NCBI GenBank assembly: GCA_003118195.1
Contig: BEXV01002053.1
Coordinates: 32,919 to 66,481 of the forward strand
Reading direction: 5' to 3'
Source: Hemicentrotus pulcherrimus
Lineage: Eukaryota; Echinodermata; Echinoidea; Camarodonta; Strongylocentrotidae
DNA: 33,563 bases
Below the pieces are notes generated by a model. It saw only the letters and a program-made list of their open reading frames with translations. It was not told where the DNA came from and ran no database searches. Made by a program: the position numbers and the translations under genes. Positions 20,301 through 29,050 of the stretch are shown here, piece after piece (the stretch's first letter is position 1; each line of letters opens with the position of its first letter).

Positions 20301-21753
20301 TAATAATATAAGCAGAAATGAAATACATTTTTTTAAATAATATATTTCAGTTTAAGTCAATATAATCTGAAAAGTGAAATCTATATCATATATCCAAACG
20401 ATCTCTTAGTAGTATTCTTTATGTATGAGATATTTTGCTCCTGTGATATATCTAGATATATGTCAATCTATTAAGCTTCCATGCTATCAACATTTTCTGA
20501 AAGCGGCAAGAATCATTGCTAGAATGCCGTTTTTAATGTAAATCATTCAAATTGTTATCCACAATGATTTATTAGTGTATAGTCTTACCACTAGACCCAT
20601 TACAAGACCTCTGACTCTCTCTCCAATCTCTGGCGAGATGTCAGATCCAAACTGCTGGAGTGTGGTAAGGAATCTCTTGAGCTTACTAAGCTGACGAGCT
20701 CCGCAAGCAGCAGGGACCTCCTGATTGGCTGGTACACCTTGGATAGCAGAGACAGCCACACCTCCAAGGCCTGTCGGTGGGGAAGGGGTACCGATCATAC
20801 TCCTGGGTGAATGCAGGCCATTCACTATTGAACCTACATTGAAATAAAGTCATGAGAAGAAAAGAAAAAATGTTTTTTAGAAACTTTATGGTACATTCTG
20901 GACAGTACGAGTATGTCTTGCTGTAAATGAGTCCATTCAAGAATATCAGACGTTGCTTCTACTTGAATCACTATTTCCAACCTTACGACATTGCCTTCAG
21001 CATAAACTACATGTAGCCTGCATGAGTACTGAGTAGAAACAAGTAATCATATACCCACAATACAAAACAAAATTGCAAACCTCTCAATTATAACAGAACC
21101 TGTTAAAAGAATGTAGTAGAAAATAGAAACACAGAGCAAGATATGGGGTGTTAAACCACACTACTTCCTGCGATCCAATTTGAAGAAATTGCAACTGTAA
21201 ACAAACAATATCTTCCTGATTTAGCTTCTAAATAAAGATAAGAATACTAACAACTAGAATTTAAGTGCATTGAACTCTTCTAGCCAGATTAAAAGTCCAA
21301 TAGTCTTCATATCGTAGACAATCACACTTTTGGTCTGGCGTCACTACGATTCTTAGCCAAAACAGCTTTTCCTGTTCAAAAAGAAGCATGAAATCCCTTG
21401 CAATTTAGATTTTCTTAATCATATGACAATTCAGATCTTCAGTCATAAAAATTTTCCACATTTGAATGTTCTTTAAAAATGCTACCGTAAGTTCTTTTTA
21501 AAAGTGGATTATGGAGTCAGATCGTGTAGCATGCAGTGGGCTTTATTGGTAGGCATCTTGAGAAGAAGAAGAAAAAGACAAGTAAAAGATGGAAGTAGAG
21601 TGAAGGTGGACATACCTGTCGATGAACTTGTTGAGTGAGATCTAGGATGGGCTGAGAGGTTTGGTCCTACTAGAGAACTAGGCTGGGACATGGACATGGA
21701 CTTGGTCAAGGTTTGGTCTACCGGTGATTCAGGCATCTTGACGTCACTGTGAT
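13879..21753 (-). CDS. RUNX1T1: CBFA2T-family corepressor (RUNX1T1/MTG8/ETO; nervy), 9 exons
   Basis: The product is a nuclear scaffold that links DNA-bound factors (E proteins, TAL1 and zinc-finger factors in vertebrates) to NCoR/SMRT and histone deacetylases (known for the family). Exons in transcript order: 21753-21616, 20833-20589, 20040-19951, 19585-19404, 17054-16750, 16347-16265, 15871-15649, 15000-14810, 14307-13879. All phases close. From the conserved Met of MPESPVD (21736-21734) the protein is about 622 residues, against about 604 in human RUNX1T1. Domains: TAFH/NHR1 about 88-185, Arg/Glu-rich linker about 290-312, NHR2 oligomerisation helix about 332-371, NHR3 coiled coil about 417-470, MYND zinc finger about 482-518, then a Ser/Pro/Ala tail with nine Ala. 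One orthologue of all three vertebrate paralogues is expected, so the symbol stands for the family. Upstream coding sequence may exist. Confidence 0.95.
14810..15000 (-). CDS. RUNX1T1: CBFA2T NHR3 exon
   Basis: The acceptor is TTCTGCAG and the donor GTGAGA. It encodes (E)[18 protein letters not shown], then an Ala/Glu/Arg-rich amphipathic helix ending [10 protein letters not shown], which joins SCWNCGRK in phase 0. This is the NHR3 coiled coil that positions the MYND finger. Confidence 0.97.
15333..15402 (-). pseudogene. Decayed copy 1 of the NHR2 exon 3' end
   Basis: It is about 80% identical to the exon end at 15643-15712, sharing GACTCTGTCC and AGAGTCTGAGC on the + strand. On the coding strand it has a one-base insertion that shifts the frame to a TGA. 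The donor has become GCGAGA where the true exon has GTGAGA. The Cys/His-independent coiled-coil coding potential is lost. Confidence 0.75.
15477..15541 (-). pseudogene. Decayed copy 2 of the NHR2 exon 3' end
   Basis: It aligns to the same exon segment with more changes: CTTCTCTTGATCTATTTCAC corresponds to CTCGTCTCTTGACCTCTGTC. The donor region is lost. Together with copy 1 and the real exon this forms a three-unit array spaced by about 145-165 bp, with CAT-rich spacer between the units. Confidence 0.65.
15649..15871 (-). CDS. RUNX1T1: CBFA2T NHR2 exon (oligomerisation helix)
   Basis: The acceptor is CGTTTGTAG and the donor GTGAGA. It encodes [20 protein letters not shown] and then [11 protein letters not shown], the core of the NHR2 tetramerisation helix. 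A Ser/Gly linker and [12 protein letters not shown] follow. The linker between NHR2 and NHR3 is shorter than I recall for vertebrates and lacks an evident GYVPEEIW segment. Confidence 0.96.
16265..16347 (-). CDS. RUNX1T1: CBFA2T exon (start of NHR2)
   Basis: The acceptor is AACCCCACAG and the donor GTAAGT. It encodes [20 protein letters not shown] and then DWKHVET. DWKHVE aligns with the EWKHLD of vertebrate NHR2. Phases fit both neighbours. Confidence 0.94.
16348..16749 (-). other. CBFA2T intron between linker and NHR2 exons
   Basis: AT-rich with a short GAAA-type purine stretch at about 16685-16715. I see no exon, repeat family or RNA gene. Confidence 0.6.
16750..17054 (-). CDS. RUNX1T1: CBFA2T linker exon (Pro/Ser, then Arg/Glu repeats)
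   Basis: The acceptor is TGCTTCAG and the donor GTAAGG. It begins MIARPKENG, completing the TPEER/RPKENG junction that matches the vertebrate family, and includes HPKRHC. The C-terminal half is [20 protein letters not shown], produced by an in-frame repeat of a 9-bp ATGAGAGAG-type unit. The linker is disordered and probably length-variable. Confidence 0.94.
16797..16830 (-). repeat. In-frame 9-bp coding repeat (Arg-Glu-Met)
   Basis: On the + strand TCTCTCATC recurs about three times, giving Arg-Glu-Met repeats in the protein. It is a multiple-of-three microsatellite inside coding sequence. Confidence 0.85.
17927..17966. repeat. (CT)n microsatellite
   Basis: CT dinucleotide run interrupted once by CACCAT. 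Pyrimidine-rich sequence continues to the assembly gap. Confidence 0.95.
18034..18045. other. Assembly gap (12 N)
   Basis: Twelve undetermined bases directly after a run of 12 C, a typical sequencing stop. The true length is unknown. Confidence 0.99.
19404..19585 (-). CDS. RUNX1T1: CBFA2T exon (end of TAFH/NHR1)
   Basis: The acceptor is GTATGGCAG and the donor GTGAGT. It encodes [18 protein letters not shown], the last TAFH helix, then [10 protein letters not shown] and [15 protein letters not shown]. It joins the previous exon in phase 0. Confidence 0.97.
19951..20040 (-). CDS. RUNX1T1: CBFA2T exon (middle of TAFH/NHR1)
   Basis: This 30-codon exon has acceptor CTGTGTAG and donor GTAAGT. 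It encodes [20 protein letters not shown] followed by [10 protein letters not shown], highly conserved in ETO and in the TAF4 homology domain. Confidence 0.97.
20041..20588 (-). other. CBFA2T intron within TAFH region
   Basis: AT-rich sequence with no exon or repeat that I can support. Confidence 0.6.
20589..20833 (-). CDS. RUNX1T1: CBFA2T exon (Pro/Ser segment and start of TAFH/NHR1)
   Basis: The acceptor is TCAATGTAG and the donor GTAAGA. It encodes [20 protein letters not shown], then [20 protein letters not shown] and [36 protein letters not shown] is almost identical to the vertebrate family. The reading frame comes from the TAFH homology. A competing open frame over the same exon is a shadow. 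Confidence 0.97.
20834..21615 (-). other. CBFA2T intron
   Basis: AT-rich, no supported exon, RNA gene or repeat. Confidence 0.6.
21616..21753 (-). CDS. RUNX1T1: CBFA2T exon with conserved MPESPVD start region
   Basis: The acceptor is CTCGTTTCAG and the donor GTATGT. It reads (x)[18 protein letters not shown] and then a Ser/Thr-rich stretch. MPESPVD matches the MPDSPVD that is common to vertebrate paralogues downstream of their alternative first exons. The exon is open 5' of this Met and begins with two bases of a split codon, so an upstream coding exon may exist. If upstream exons are untranslated, ATG 21736-21734 is the start. Confidence 0.93.
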
Positions 21754-22573
21754 CTGAAACGAGTACAAGGAAAGAGTACAATGAATGAGATACTGTTAAG
21801 ATACAAGTTCATGATCAGTCGACATCAAATTCTCTACACTACAAATCTTTCATTTTAAATCAAGACTGTAGTTATATAAAGTAGAGAATATATATTATAA
21901 ATTAACCAAGACTTGAAGCAAAATTATCATCAATATCATGAAGATCACATATTGTTATGTCATTGATTGATTGATGTTTCTGTTTTTATAATACAAATAC
22001 CATGTAATGACTTGAGCTTTTTCATTATTGTCAGCAAAACAATTTTCCACGTTTGAATGTACATTAGACCAATAAATGAATAAATAAATATAATGGAATG
22101 ATGACAGTTTTTTTACAGAGAATTATCACAGAAGAATATCTTTTGACGATGGAAAAGCTAGAAAGACTGATTTACAGACTTCATTTCACCTCTCATTCGA
22201 GTGCTCAAAATCATATTCCTTTGTTTGAGAATGAGCACAGTGCACTGTTATTATCAAAATTAATTCTGAAATAAAGGTTGTTGGCTAAACTTGAAAAAAT
22301 AAAGCATGTCTGTGAGTAAATCCCCTACTAAATTATGATGATGAGAGGAGCGGTACCCGAGGCTCAAAACCCTCATGCATTAAAATGATTGCTTTTGCTC
22401 TTCCCTGCCCCTTGATAATTGATTGGATAGAGAGGAGTAAATCTACCAAACGCCCGTTTCATGTATATGAAGGATAAATTACATGAAAGATGGAAATTAG
22501 TGAGTCAAATTATTCAGTGAATATCAATATTTTTATGTTTAGACTAAGGATACAAAATTGTGACAGTGCGCTA

Positions 22574-22650
22574 TGAGAGAGAGAGAGAGGGAGAGAGAGA
22601 GGGGGAAGAGGAGAGAGAGGGAGAGGGGGAGAGAGAGAGAGAGGGAGAGG

Positions 22651-22682
<32 letters not shown>
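22574..22682. repeat. GA/GAGGG purine tract (about 109 bp)
   Basis: Almost pure purine on the + strand: GA runs broken by GGG and GGGGGAAG. It is pyrimidine on the coding strand of CBFA2T. Confidence 0.95.
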
Positions 22683-22683
<1 letters not shown>

Positions 22684-23507
22684 GCAAAAGAGAGACGAAA
22701 AGGAGATTAAACTGATAGTGACAGCATTATGAATTTTTTTAAAAGAAGAAAGTAGGTAATAAGCCTTAGGATTTGGAGTCTTATTCATCAATTCCTACAA
22801 GCAGATAGCCCTGAGGAATATGATGTGTATATGATTGGCTGGAATTGCTTCGATCTCATCAATGTATATAGGCTAATAATAAATCAGATTGAAAAAGGTA
22901 TTACTGACAAGCAACAAGGGCAAATTAGCAATCATCCTAATTGAGTTGCTATTATTAACAACAGTTTTCACAGTTGAGCCGACAAGAATCAAGATGGTGG
23001 TAATAACAAGTCGTCAGAAAATGAGACAGTTTGCATGACTCTTTGCCCATTCAAGGGGACAGGTTGTTCACAAACTGAACTAAAATATACCACGATGTGT
23101 TGCGATACATATTGCTAGAATTATGAGGATAGTTGCAGTAAAATGTTTGAATCATGAAAGAAAGAGGAACAACCAGGAGAGCAATAAGCTATTTACAAGA
23201 ATAATGTCACTGCCATAAGATAAAGGGGGGGGGGGGAGATCCAAGAATAAAACATGATTGATATATAATATGGTCTTTCCTAAATCTAAATTATTGTAAC
23301 TTCAAAGAAGTAACAGGAGATATTTATAACATTAACTTTTCTTGTTGGAGCTTTTATCTAATTTTCCTTTGATCATCTCTTCCCTTGCTATTAACTAGGA
23401 ATGGCACAGCATGGTTCTTTTACTTGACCAATTTGTTTTCATCAATGGATCTGAATCAGCCACCGCTTACCATCTGTCAGCTGCTTTATCCATTCAAAAT
23501 ATTCCAG

Positions 23508-23511
<4 letters not shown>

Positions 23512-23544
<33 letters not shown>

Positions 23545-23700
23545 TTCTTGTTTATCCTCTATGCCTTTCTCACTCTATGGCATCATTTTCTTCTTCATTT
23601 CTCTCCTTTACTCTCCCCTCTCTCACTTCCTCCTCTCTTCCCCTTCTCCCTGCTCTCCTACTTTCTCTCTCTCCCCCTTCCCACTCTCTCACTCTCCTTA
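23512..23700. repeat. (CT)n and polypyrimidine tract
   Basis: A pure CT run of about 30 bp is followed by about 160 bp of C/T-biased sequence. Apparent Ser/Leu-rich frames are compositional. Confidence 0.9.
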
Positions 23701-24694
23701 AACATGTATTTCACTTTTTACTACCCACAAAGACTGCACTTTATAATTCTAACCCTATGCATGTATGCATGTTATAGTAATAGTAATATATTGGTTATTC
23801 CTACTGCTCTGACCTTCTCCCCTCTCACTTAATTTTCTCCTCTCATTACTAATTTGTAGATTAATAAAGCAGGCATGGTATGACATGGAGATACATCACA
23901 TGTAAAAACTCTCATCGTCGTGGTAACCCTTTCCTTTACCCGCATGCACATCCACCAACCATCTGTCCTCCTATTTCCTACCAGCAAGCTGTTATCATCC
24001 ACTTAACACAAGACTCTAGCTGACAAGAGCGTTTACACACATACAATGCTTCTATTTGGCAAAACACATCTCCACACAATGGTGTCATATAGATGCAGTA
24101 GAAAACAAAGATAAACTGCATAACTAGACCATAATAACCTTATTCTAATTTCCTCAAAATGGAGTAGAAAATAAAGAAAGGTCATCCAGCTTTTCTAATA
24201 CACATTTTTGTTCAAGAGAGCAGTATATGTATCCTCTAACAACACAACAGCAATTGGAGACTACCGCTCATACAAACTGATGTGTGTTGAAACATACTAG
24301 AATGGTTTTCTAGCACGCAATCATCTCACACGCAATCATCTTGCATTCACTATGAGTATGATCAAATGAGCAGGTCATTACAAAATGAATATTAGGGAGA
24401 GAGTTGGGAGTAGAGCAAATTAAAAATTGCCTCCTGCAAAAAAACATGCACAACAAGTGGAAAAGTGAAGCATTGTTGACCCAAGGACGACAGGATGCGA
24501 TCCATCAGAGCCGTCATGGCAACCAGACTGAGCAGTATAGACTGATGGATGATGGTGATGAAGAGGAGACATTGGGAGGAGATGATGTTGTGGGGGAGAG
24601 AGCAACAAAGACATCTGTTCAGTGCTTAATCTGGAGTACTGTCTAAACATCAGAATATTATTAGGATGGAAAGGATGTTCACGACTTAAACATT

Positions 24695-24770
24695 AACTTC
24701 ATGTTGAATGAAGATGATGGGGTCAAACAAAATGGCTTCTCTTTCGTCACTTCAAATTCAACATGAACTT
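24695..24770. other. Imperfect hairpin (about 19-bp stem, 36-nt loop)
   Basis: AACTTCATGTTGAATGAAG (24695-24713) pairs with CTTCAAATTCAACATGAACT (24750-24769) apart from small bulges. A direct repeat GAAGATGAT follows each arm. It could be a small foldback element; there is no evidence that it is a microRNA. Confidence 0.4.
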
Positions 24771-25153
24771 TAAATTGAAGATGATATTTATGATATAACA
24801 ATAACGATACTTCTGGCATATCAGCTAAAAGCAATTAAAGGAGGATGCAATCAAGGATATTATCAGAATAACAAAATAAATTGGCTTGCACAGTCGCACA
24901 TGAAATAGAAGACATGAGTAAGCCCTATACAAGAGCAAGGCATGGTAAAACAAAAGACCTGCACTGAACATCTTTCTGACGAGCGAGCGTGTATCAATAA
25001 TTGATTTATGAGGTGGGTTGAAGGTGATGATAGATAAGGTGATGATAGATGAGAGGAAAGTGAGCTCTTTCGTCCATGACAAAGGCTGCTCACCTGCACC
25101 TGAGCATATGGTGTCACTGATACCAGGCTAACAGGTTGCCCATGTATCATCAC

Positions 25154-25167
25154 ATTGCCATGGCAAC
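25154..25167. promoter_or_regulatory. RFX-type X-box palindrome
   Basis: ATTGCCATGGCAAC is one base from the fully palindromic RFX site GTTGCCATGGCAAC. It lies in probable intron 1 of CBFA2T. Adjacent to it, TGACGTAA at 25190-25197 is a CRE-like half palindrome. Function is inferred from motif only. Confidence 0.4.
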
Positions 25168-25488
25168 GGCATAGTGACAGCTGGTCTCTGTGACGTAAAT
25201 TATCTTCAGATTAAAACGAGGTGATACAAGATAATAGCAATACTGAAAAGGGGGAAAGGATTCAAAATGAGAGTAACAAAAGGTAAAATATGACAAACAG
25301 GGTAGTAAAAAAAAAAAAAAAAGAAGAACATAAATTTGGCAGCAAAATCACTGAGCAGACGAGAAGTTGTAAAGAAGAAGACAAGTGGTGATAAAACTGA
25401 ATATGACAAGTGAGTGTCTGCAAATGAATGTCTAATGCAGCAAATACATGCAGATTTTGATATGTTTATATGTTAGACAAAGACTTAC

Positions 25489-25501
25489 TCCCAAACATCA
25501 T
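25489..25501 (-). CDS. Speculative 13-nt first coding exon of CBFA2T
   Basis: ATGATGTTTGGGA is followed by a consensus GTAAGT donor. It ends in phase 1, exactly the phase needed to join the exon at 21753 (A + AT gives Asn). Upstream on the - strand is a CT-rich stretch. The phase match could be chance and the match is short. Treat as a hypothesis. Confidence 0.15.
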
Positions 25502-25532
25502 GAACAAAGAAAGAGTTTTGAAAATGTGAGTA

Positions 25533-25535
<3 letters not shown>

Positions 25536-25565
<30 letters not shown>
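25536..25565. repeat. (GA)n microsatellite
   Basis: Pure GA dinucleotide run of about 30 bp. Confidence 0.95.
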
Positions 25566-25569
<4 letters not shown>

Positions 25570-26144
25570 ATGAGTGGTAAAACAAGTAAAAGAATAGTAC
25601 ATGTATGCCTAAGAAATAACAGATGCTTATCTGGTAAGTCTTTGCCATTCACTAAGTGCAAGATGTTAAGGGTGAGGCAAAGAGGGAAAACTGAAGTTGA
25701 GGACAGGAAGAACCAACATTAGGCAAGACATTAGAAGAAATCTAGAGCACATCCACAACATACATTGATGTTTGAAATTGGTTATTATTTAGTTCCATAC
25801 ACCTGAAGTAGAATCATATATGTACATAGTTCGATATATCTACCCGGATATATCTACCCGCCTGAAGTCTGCATAGCAGTTAGATACTGGTACACCAATA
25901 GCTGTATGCTTTCAAAACATGTACCGGAAAACCTTTTGTTTTTCAGTGCATACAGGATTTTAGGTAAAAATAAAACTTTACTTTTATTGTACTGAAATAT
26001 TACTTGCTGACCTTAATAATGAAGAAATAAACCTAAAATCTTTTAAACTAACATGTACTAACAGTACCATTAAATGTGAACAGAACCAAGAATAGTCACA
26101 AATCTGACACTATCTGACAGGTTTCTCACTACATAAATGTAGGA

Positions 26145-26250
26145 TAAACGATGGCTCAGAGGATCAGGAAATAGAAATCCTAGGTTCAAATCCAAGGCTG
26201 TTTGGCCTATGGCCAGGCAGATATTCTGAGGTGGGTAGCTGTTTACAAAT
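26145..26250 (+). mobile_element. tRNA-derived SINE head
   Basis: A-box-like TGGCTCAGAGG (26152-26162) and a consensus B box GGTTCAAATCC (26183-26193) are both present. The A-to-B span (42 nt) is shorter than in a tRNA gene, and the arms do not form a full cloverleaf, so this is a SINE-like relic and not a functional tRNA. The downstream end is a guess. Confidence 0.5.
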
Positions 26251-28821
26251 CAGCTTCTTGTTTATCAGAAAACGTATATATTACATGAACAAATATCACC
26301 ATCATGGAAACCACATAAGACGAGGAAACCTCCTGAATGAAAGGTGGGATTAAAAGATGACATGCAGAAAGGATGGCAAGGATGATGACAATTCTTTCAT
26401 TTTTTTTTAAACAAAGGAAAGAAAGCGCCTAACCTGACCCAGCATTCTACCTAGGGTACAGATTGAGGAAAGAAACAGTACGATTCATACAATGACCAGT
26501 GGTGTAGTAAGAGCAAAGTAAGAAAACTTGAAAAACTTCATAACTGTATACATGGTCCATAAATTCAGTGAAGTTACACCACTTAAATTAAATCCAACAG
26601 TTGTACATGTTAAATCTAACATCTTGAAAATGCCATTACCTTTAAGTGTTGTATAGAAGAATCCAAGGCACCTAGCATTTCTCTTTGCTAGACCTTTCAT
26701 TACAGGCATGAAGGAGTCAAAATTTATACAAGATTCACCCCTCCACTGGCCTGTCGGACAACTCACAAGAAGTGAAGCGTAGATATGGATACACAACGGG
26801 AATACAGACGATGAACTATCATGCTGCGAGTATGAGCACTCTGCCTGCATGGCTCAGAAAGAGACTTGATGCGAAAACCAACTACCAATTCTTGCCTGTA
26901 AGAGGCTCCTTTTTAACATCAAAGCTTGCAAGCGAAATGCAATAAATTAACAAAATTAAACAACATCATGAATGTCCAGATGGCAACAGACGACTTTCAT
27001 ATAACAAATTTCCCTCAAACTTTAACCCCCTTTCACAGTTGAGGCTTTGGACACCCAGATGTTCTCTACATACCCATTGTTCATTGAGCAGGGGTTACTC
27101 GAAGATGTTACAAGACAATAGTAAATGAACTATTCAAGTAGGCCAGACAGCTGCAAGGTTTGGTCAAATCAGGAATGGTTTGACAACCTCGTATCGTCAA
27201 ACATCTTAAATATTTAAAGAAAATAGAGTACCATTGTGATGTCGCACATCTGGAAAACAGTGATATTAAAAGTCTAAAGATTCTACAAACACAACGAAGG
27301 ATGGAGGTTTTCAGGTGGTTCACAAGGGCAAGTTCAAATGGTTTCAAAAGTAGGAATATGATGTACATATTTCTCTGTTATTGATAAATAACTAACTACA
27401 GATGATTAAGATAATATACATAGCCTGGGATGTAATGTACTCTGACCTAGACAGGACTTGTTGATGTCTCTAGGTAGTACAAGCCATTATGTTTCTCCTA
27501 CATAGCAACAACTAATGTATGCAATTTGCATTCTGACTATTGAAAAACAATTACTCAAGACAGGTGAATGAAATAATTTGTAACATGGCACTGAACAAAG
27601 ATATATGCATTACATTTGATTACTTTGATTACATTACGGAGAAGGTCTTTTGAATAAGGAAGGGTTCACCCCTCCAAAGTAATTTGGTCAACACTCTAGC
27701 TCTCATCACTTAACAACACACTTCTCCCATACCTTACCACTCTCCGTCACTTCTTCAACTTCTCCCATCTGTAAGCATACGCAGTGGAACCTCCTCACCA
27801 AGGGTAGAAGAAAGGAGGCCTATCTCATCCATTAGACTATTGGCTCCCCATCTGTTGCCTCATCTCATTAATACTAGAGGAGGTACAGCTCATTCCATCT
27901 AGTTAATTTATCAAGGGATTTCCGTTCTTTCACGCTCAGTCTACTCCCTCTCAACCCTGGTATTCTCTGCCTAATTATAGTATGATAGCAAGTACAAACT
28001 GTCTCCACTCTATAGCTAGTCAAATTGATTTCATAATGCTAATTTGATTGCAGGATTACATGTTAACGTAATTGCTTTTGCTTCACTTCCATCGCTTGGA
28101 ACCTAATATGAAAGGTCTACAGTGCATTTTCCAAGGATGATTGCCTAGCGATCATTCACAGTGAGTACCTTCTAAATCATACACTGTAACCTGTAGCATG
28201 TTCATTATCAAATAAGAAAGAGAGAGGCCATCATCTACCCTGCCCCCCTCACCACCCCTGATTAAAATAAGGACTTGCACACAATTCGTTGCTGACAGTT
28301 TTGGTTGTATCAGAACAGAGGATGAAGTGTTAAAAATACTGTATTCAAATAAGACATACAAATAAACCACCTGTAGACATTATTTAGACTTCAGACTTCT
28401 GGTTTACTTTTGTTGAAATAGTCATATGACATAGGATGACATAGGTTCACATACAAGCAATGAGAAATTCAGGGAAGAGACAGCTGTAACAAACTCTTGT
28501 TACATCATTCAAGAAGAACATTCTTTTCAGAAATGTTCCCATCTTTGTTCTAGTTGATGTTTATTGTATCTCATTTGGATTATATCAATTCTAAAACATT
28601 ACCATCACAAAGTCTGAAATTAAATTGTGGAAACACAGGCAATAAATCCACACCCTAGCAAGACGGTAGAATATTTTTTTTATTTTTTTTAATTTTTAAC
28701 AATTTTGTTTTATTTCTCCAAATGTGCAAAAGAAACCATAACATACAATTGAATAAAATAAAGGTGTTCAATATCGATCTTTTACATAAACATAATTAAA
28801 CACAAACTTATTTGCAGTATA

Positions 28822-28822
28822 N
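28822..28822. other. Single ambiguous base (N)
   Basis: One undetermined base in the assembly. Confidence 0.99.
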
Positions 28823-28840
28823 ACATGAACACGATAGCTA

Positions 28841-29050
28841 GACCTCCATGTGAACACAGCCATGATGAGAAAGTGTGCAGCTTCTTAAGCAAGCCTCCAG
28901 TCTGTAATCGTTATTGTTAAACCTTGATGTGAACAGAACCTTGAAAAGAATACATGTGAAGCTTAATAAGTCAGCCCATACTCAGACTGGTAGCATAATA
29001 ACTAATCCTCGACGTGAACACAGCCATGATGAGAATACATGCAGCTGCTG
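28841..29050 (+). repeat. Diverged tandem repeat, about 80-85-bp unit, 2.5 copies
   Basis: Unit starts ACCTCCATGTGAACACAGCC (28842), ACCTTGATGTGAACAGAACC (28921) and TCCTCGACGTGAACACAGCC (29006). Each continues with a GAA/GAGAA-ACATG(T)G and CAGCTT/AAGCTT region, then AGTCTG/AGACTGG. Periods are about 79 and 85 bp. Confidence 0.75.

Larger units (their letters stand above)
21754..25488 (-). other. Probable CBFA2T intron 1 (proximal part)
   Basis: It holds a GA tract (22574-22682), a 12-G run (23225-23236), a CT/polypyrimidine block (23512-23700), an imperfect hairpin (24695-24770) and an X-box palindrome (25154-25167). A Ser/His/Pro-rich open stretch at about 24420-24650 on the - strand has no splice context and is not called. 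Confidence 0.5.
25566..28837. other. Upstream / long-intron region, no gene
   Basis: Mostly AT-rich unique-looking DNA. It contains a short tandem duplication ATATATCTACCCG (about 25834-25860) and a SINE head (about 26145-26250). The longest frame, 121 residues on the - strand (26485-26850), has no recognisable domain and is not called. Confidence 0.5.

Noticed and set aside
23385..23832. Ser/Leu/Pro-rich open frames
   Set aside because: Artefacts of the CT microsatellite and pyrimidine-rich DNA.
24404..24650. Overlapping open frames on both strands (Asp/Glu-rich on +, His/Pro/Ser-rich on -)
   Set aside because: Driven by GAT/GGA-rich composition. No acceptor/donor pair or phase match to the CBFA2T exons.
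25092..25153. Possible exon ending VTPYAQVQ before a GTGAGC donor on the - strand
   Set aside because: The open frame ends in phase 0, while the next CBFA2T exon needs phase 1, and the phase-1 frame has a stop and no ATG. It could only be untranslated sequence.
26152..26193. tRNA gene with A and B boxes
   Set aside because: Box spacing is too short and no cloverleaf or acceptor stem forms. Called as a SINE-like relic.
26485..26850. 121-residue open frame on the - strand
   Set aside because: The longest frame outside the genes, but it has no recognisable domain, no good splice context and composition like its surroundings. Consistent with chance.
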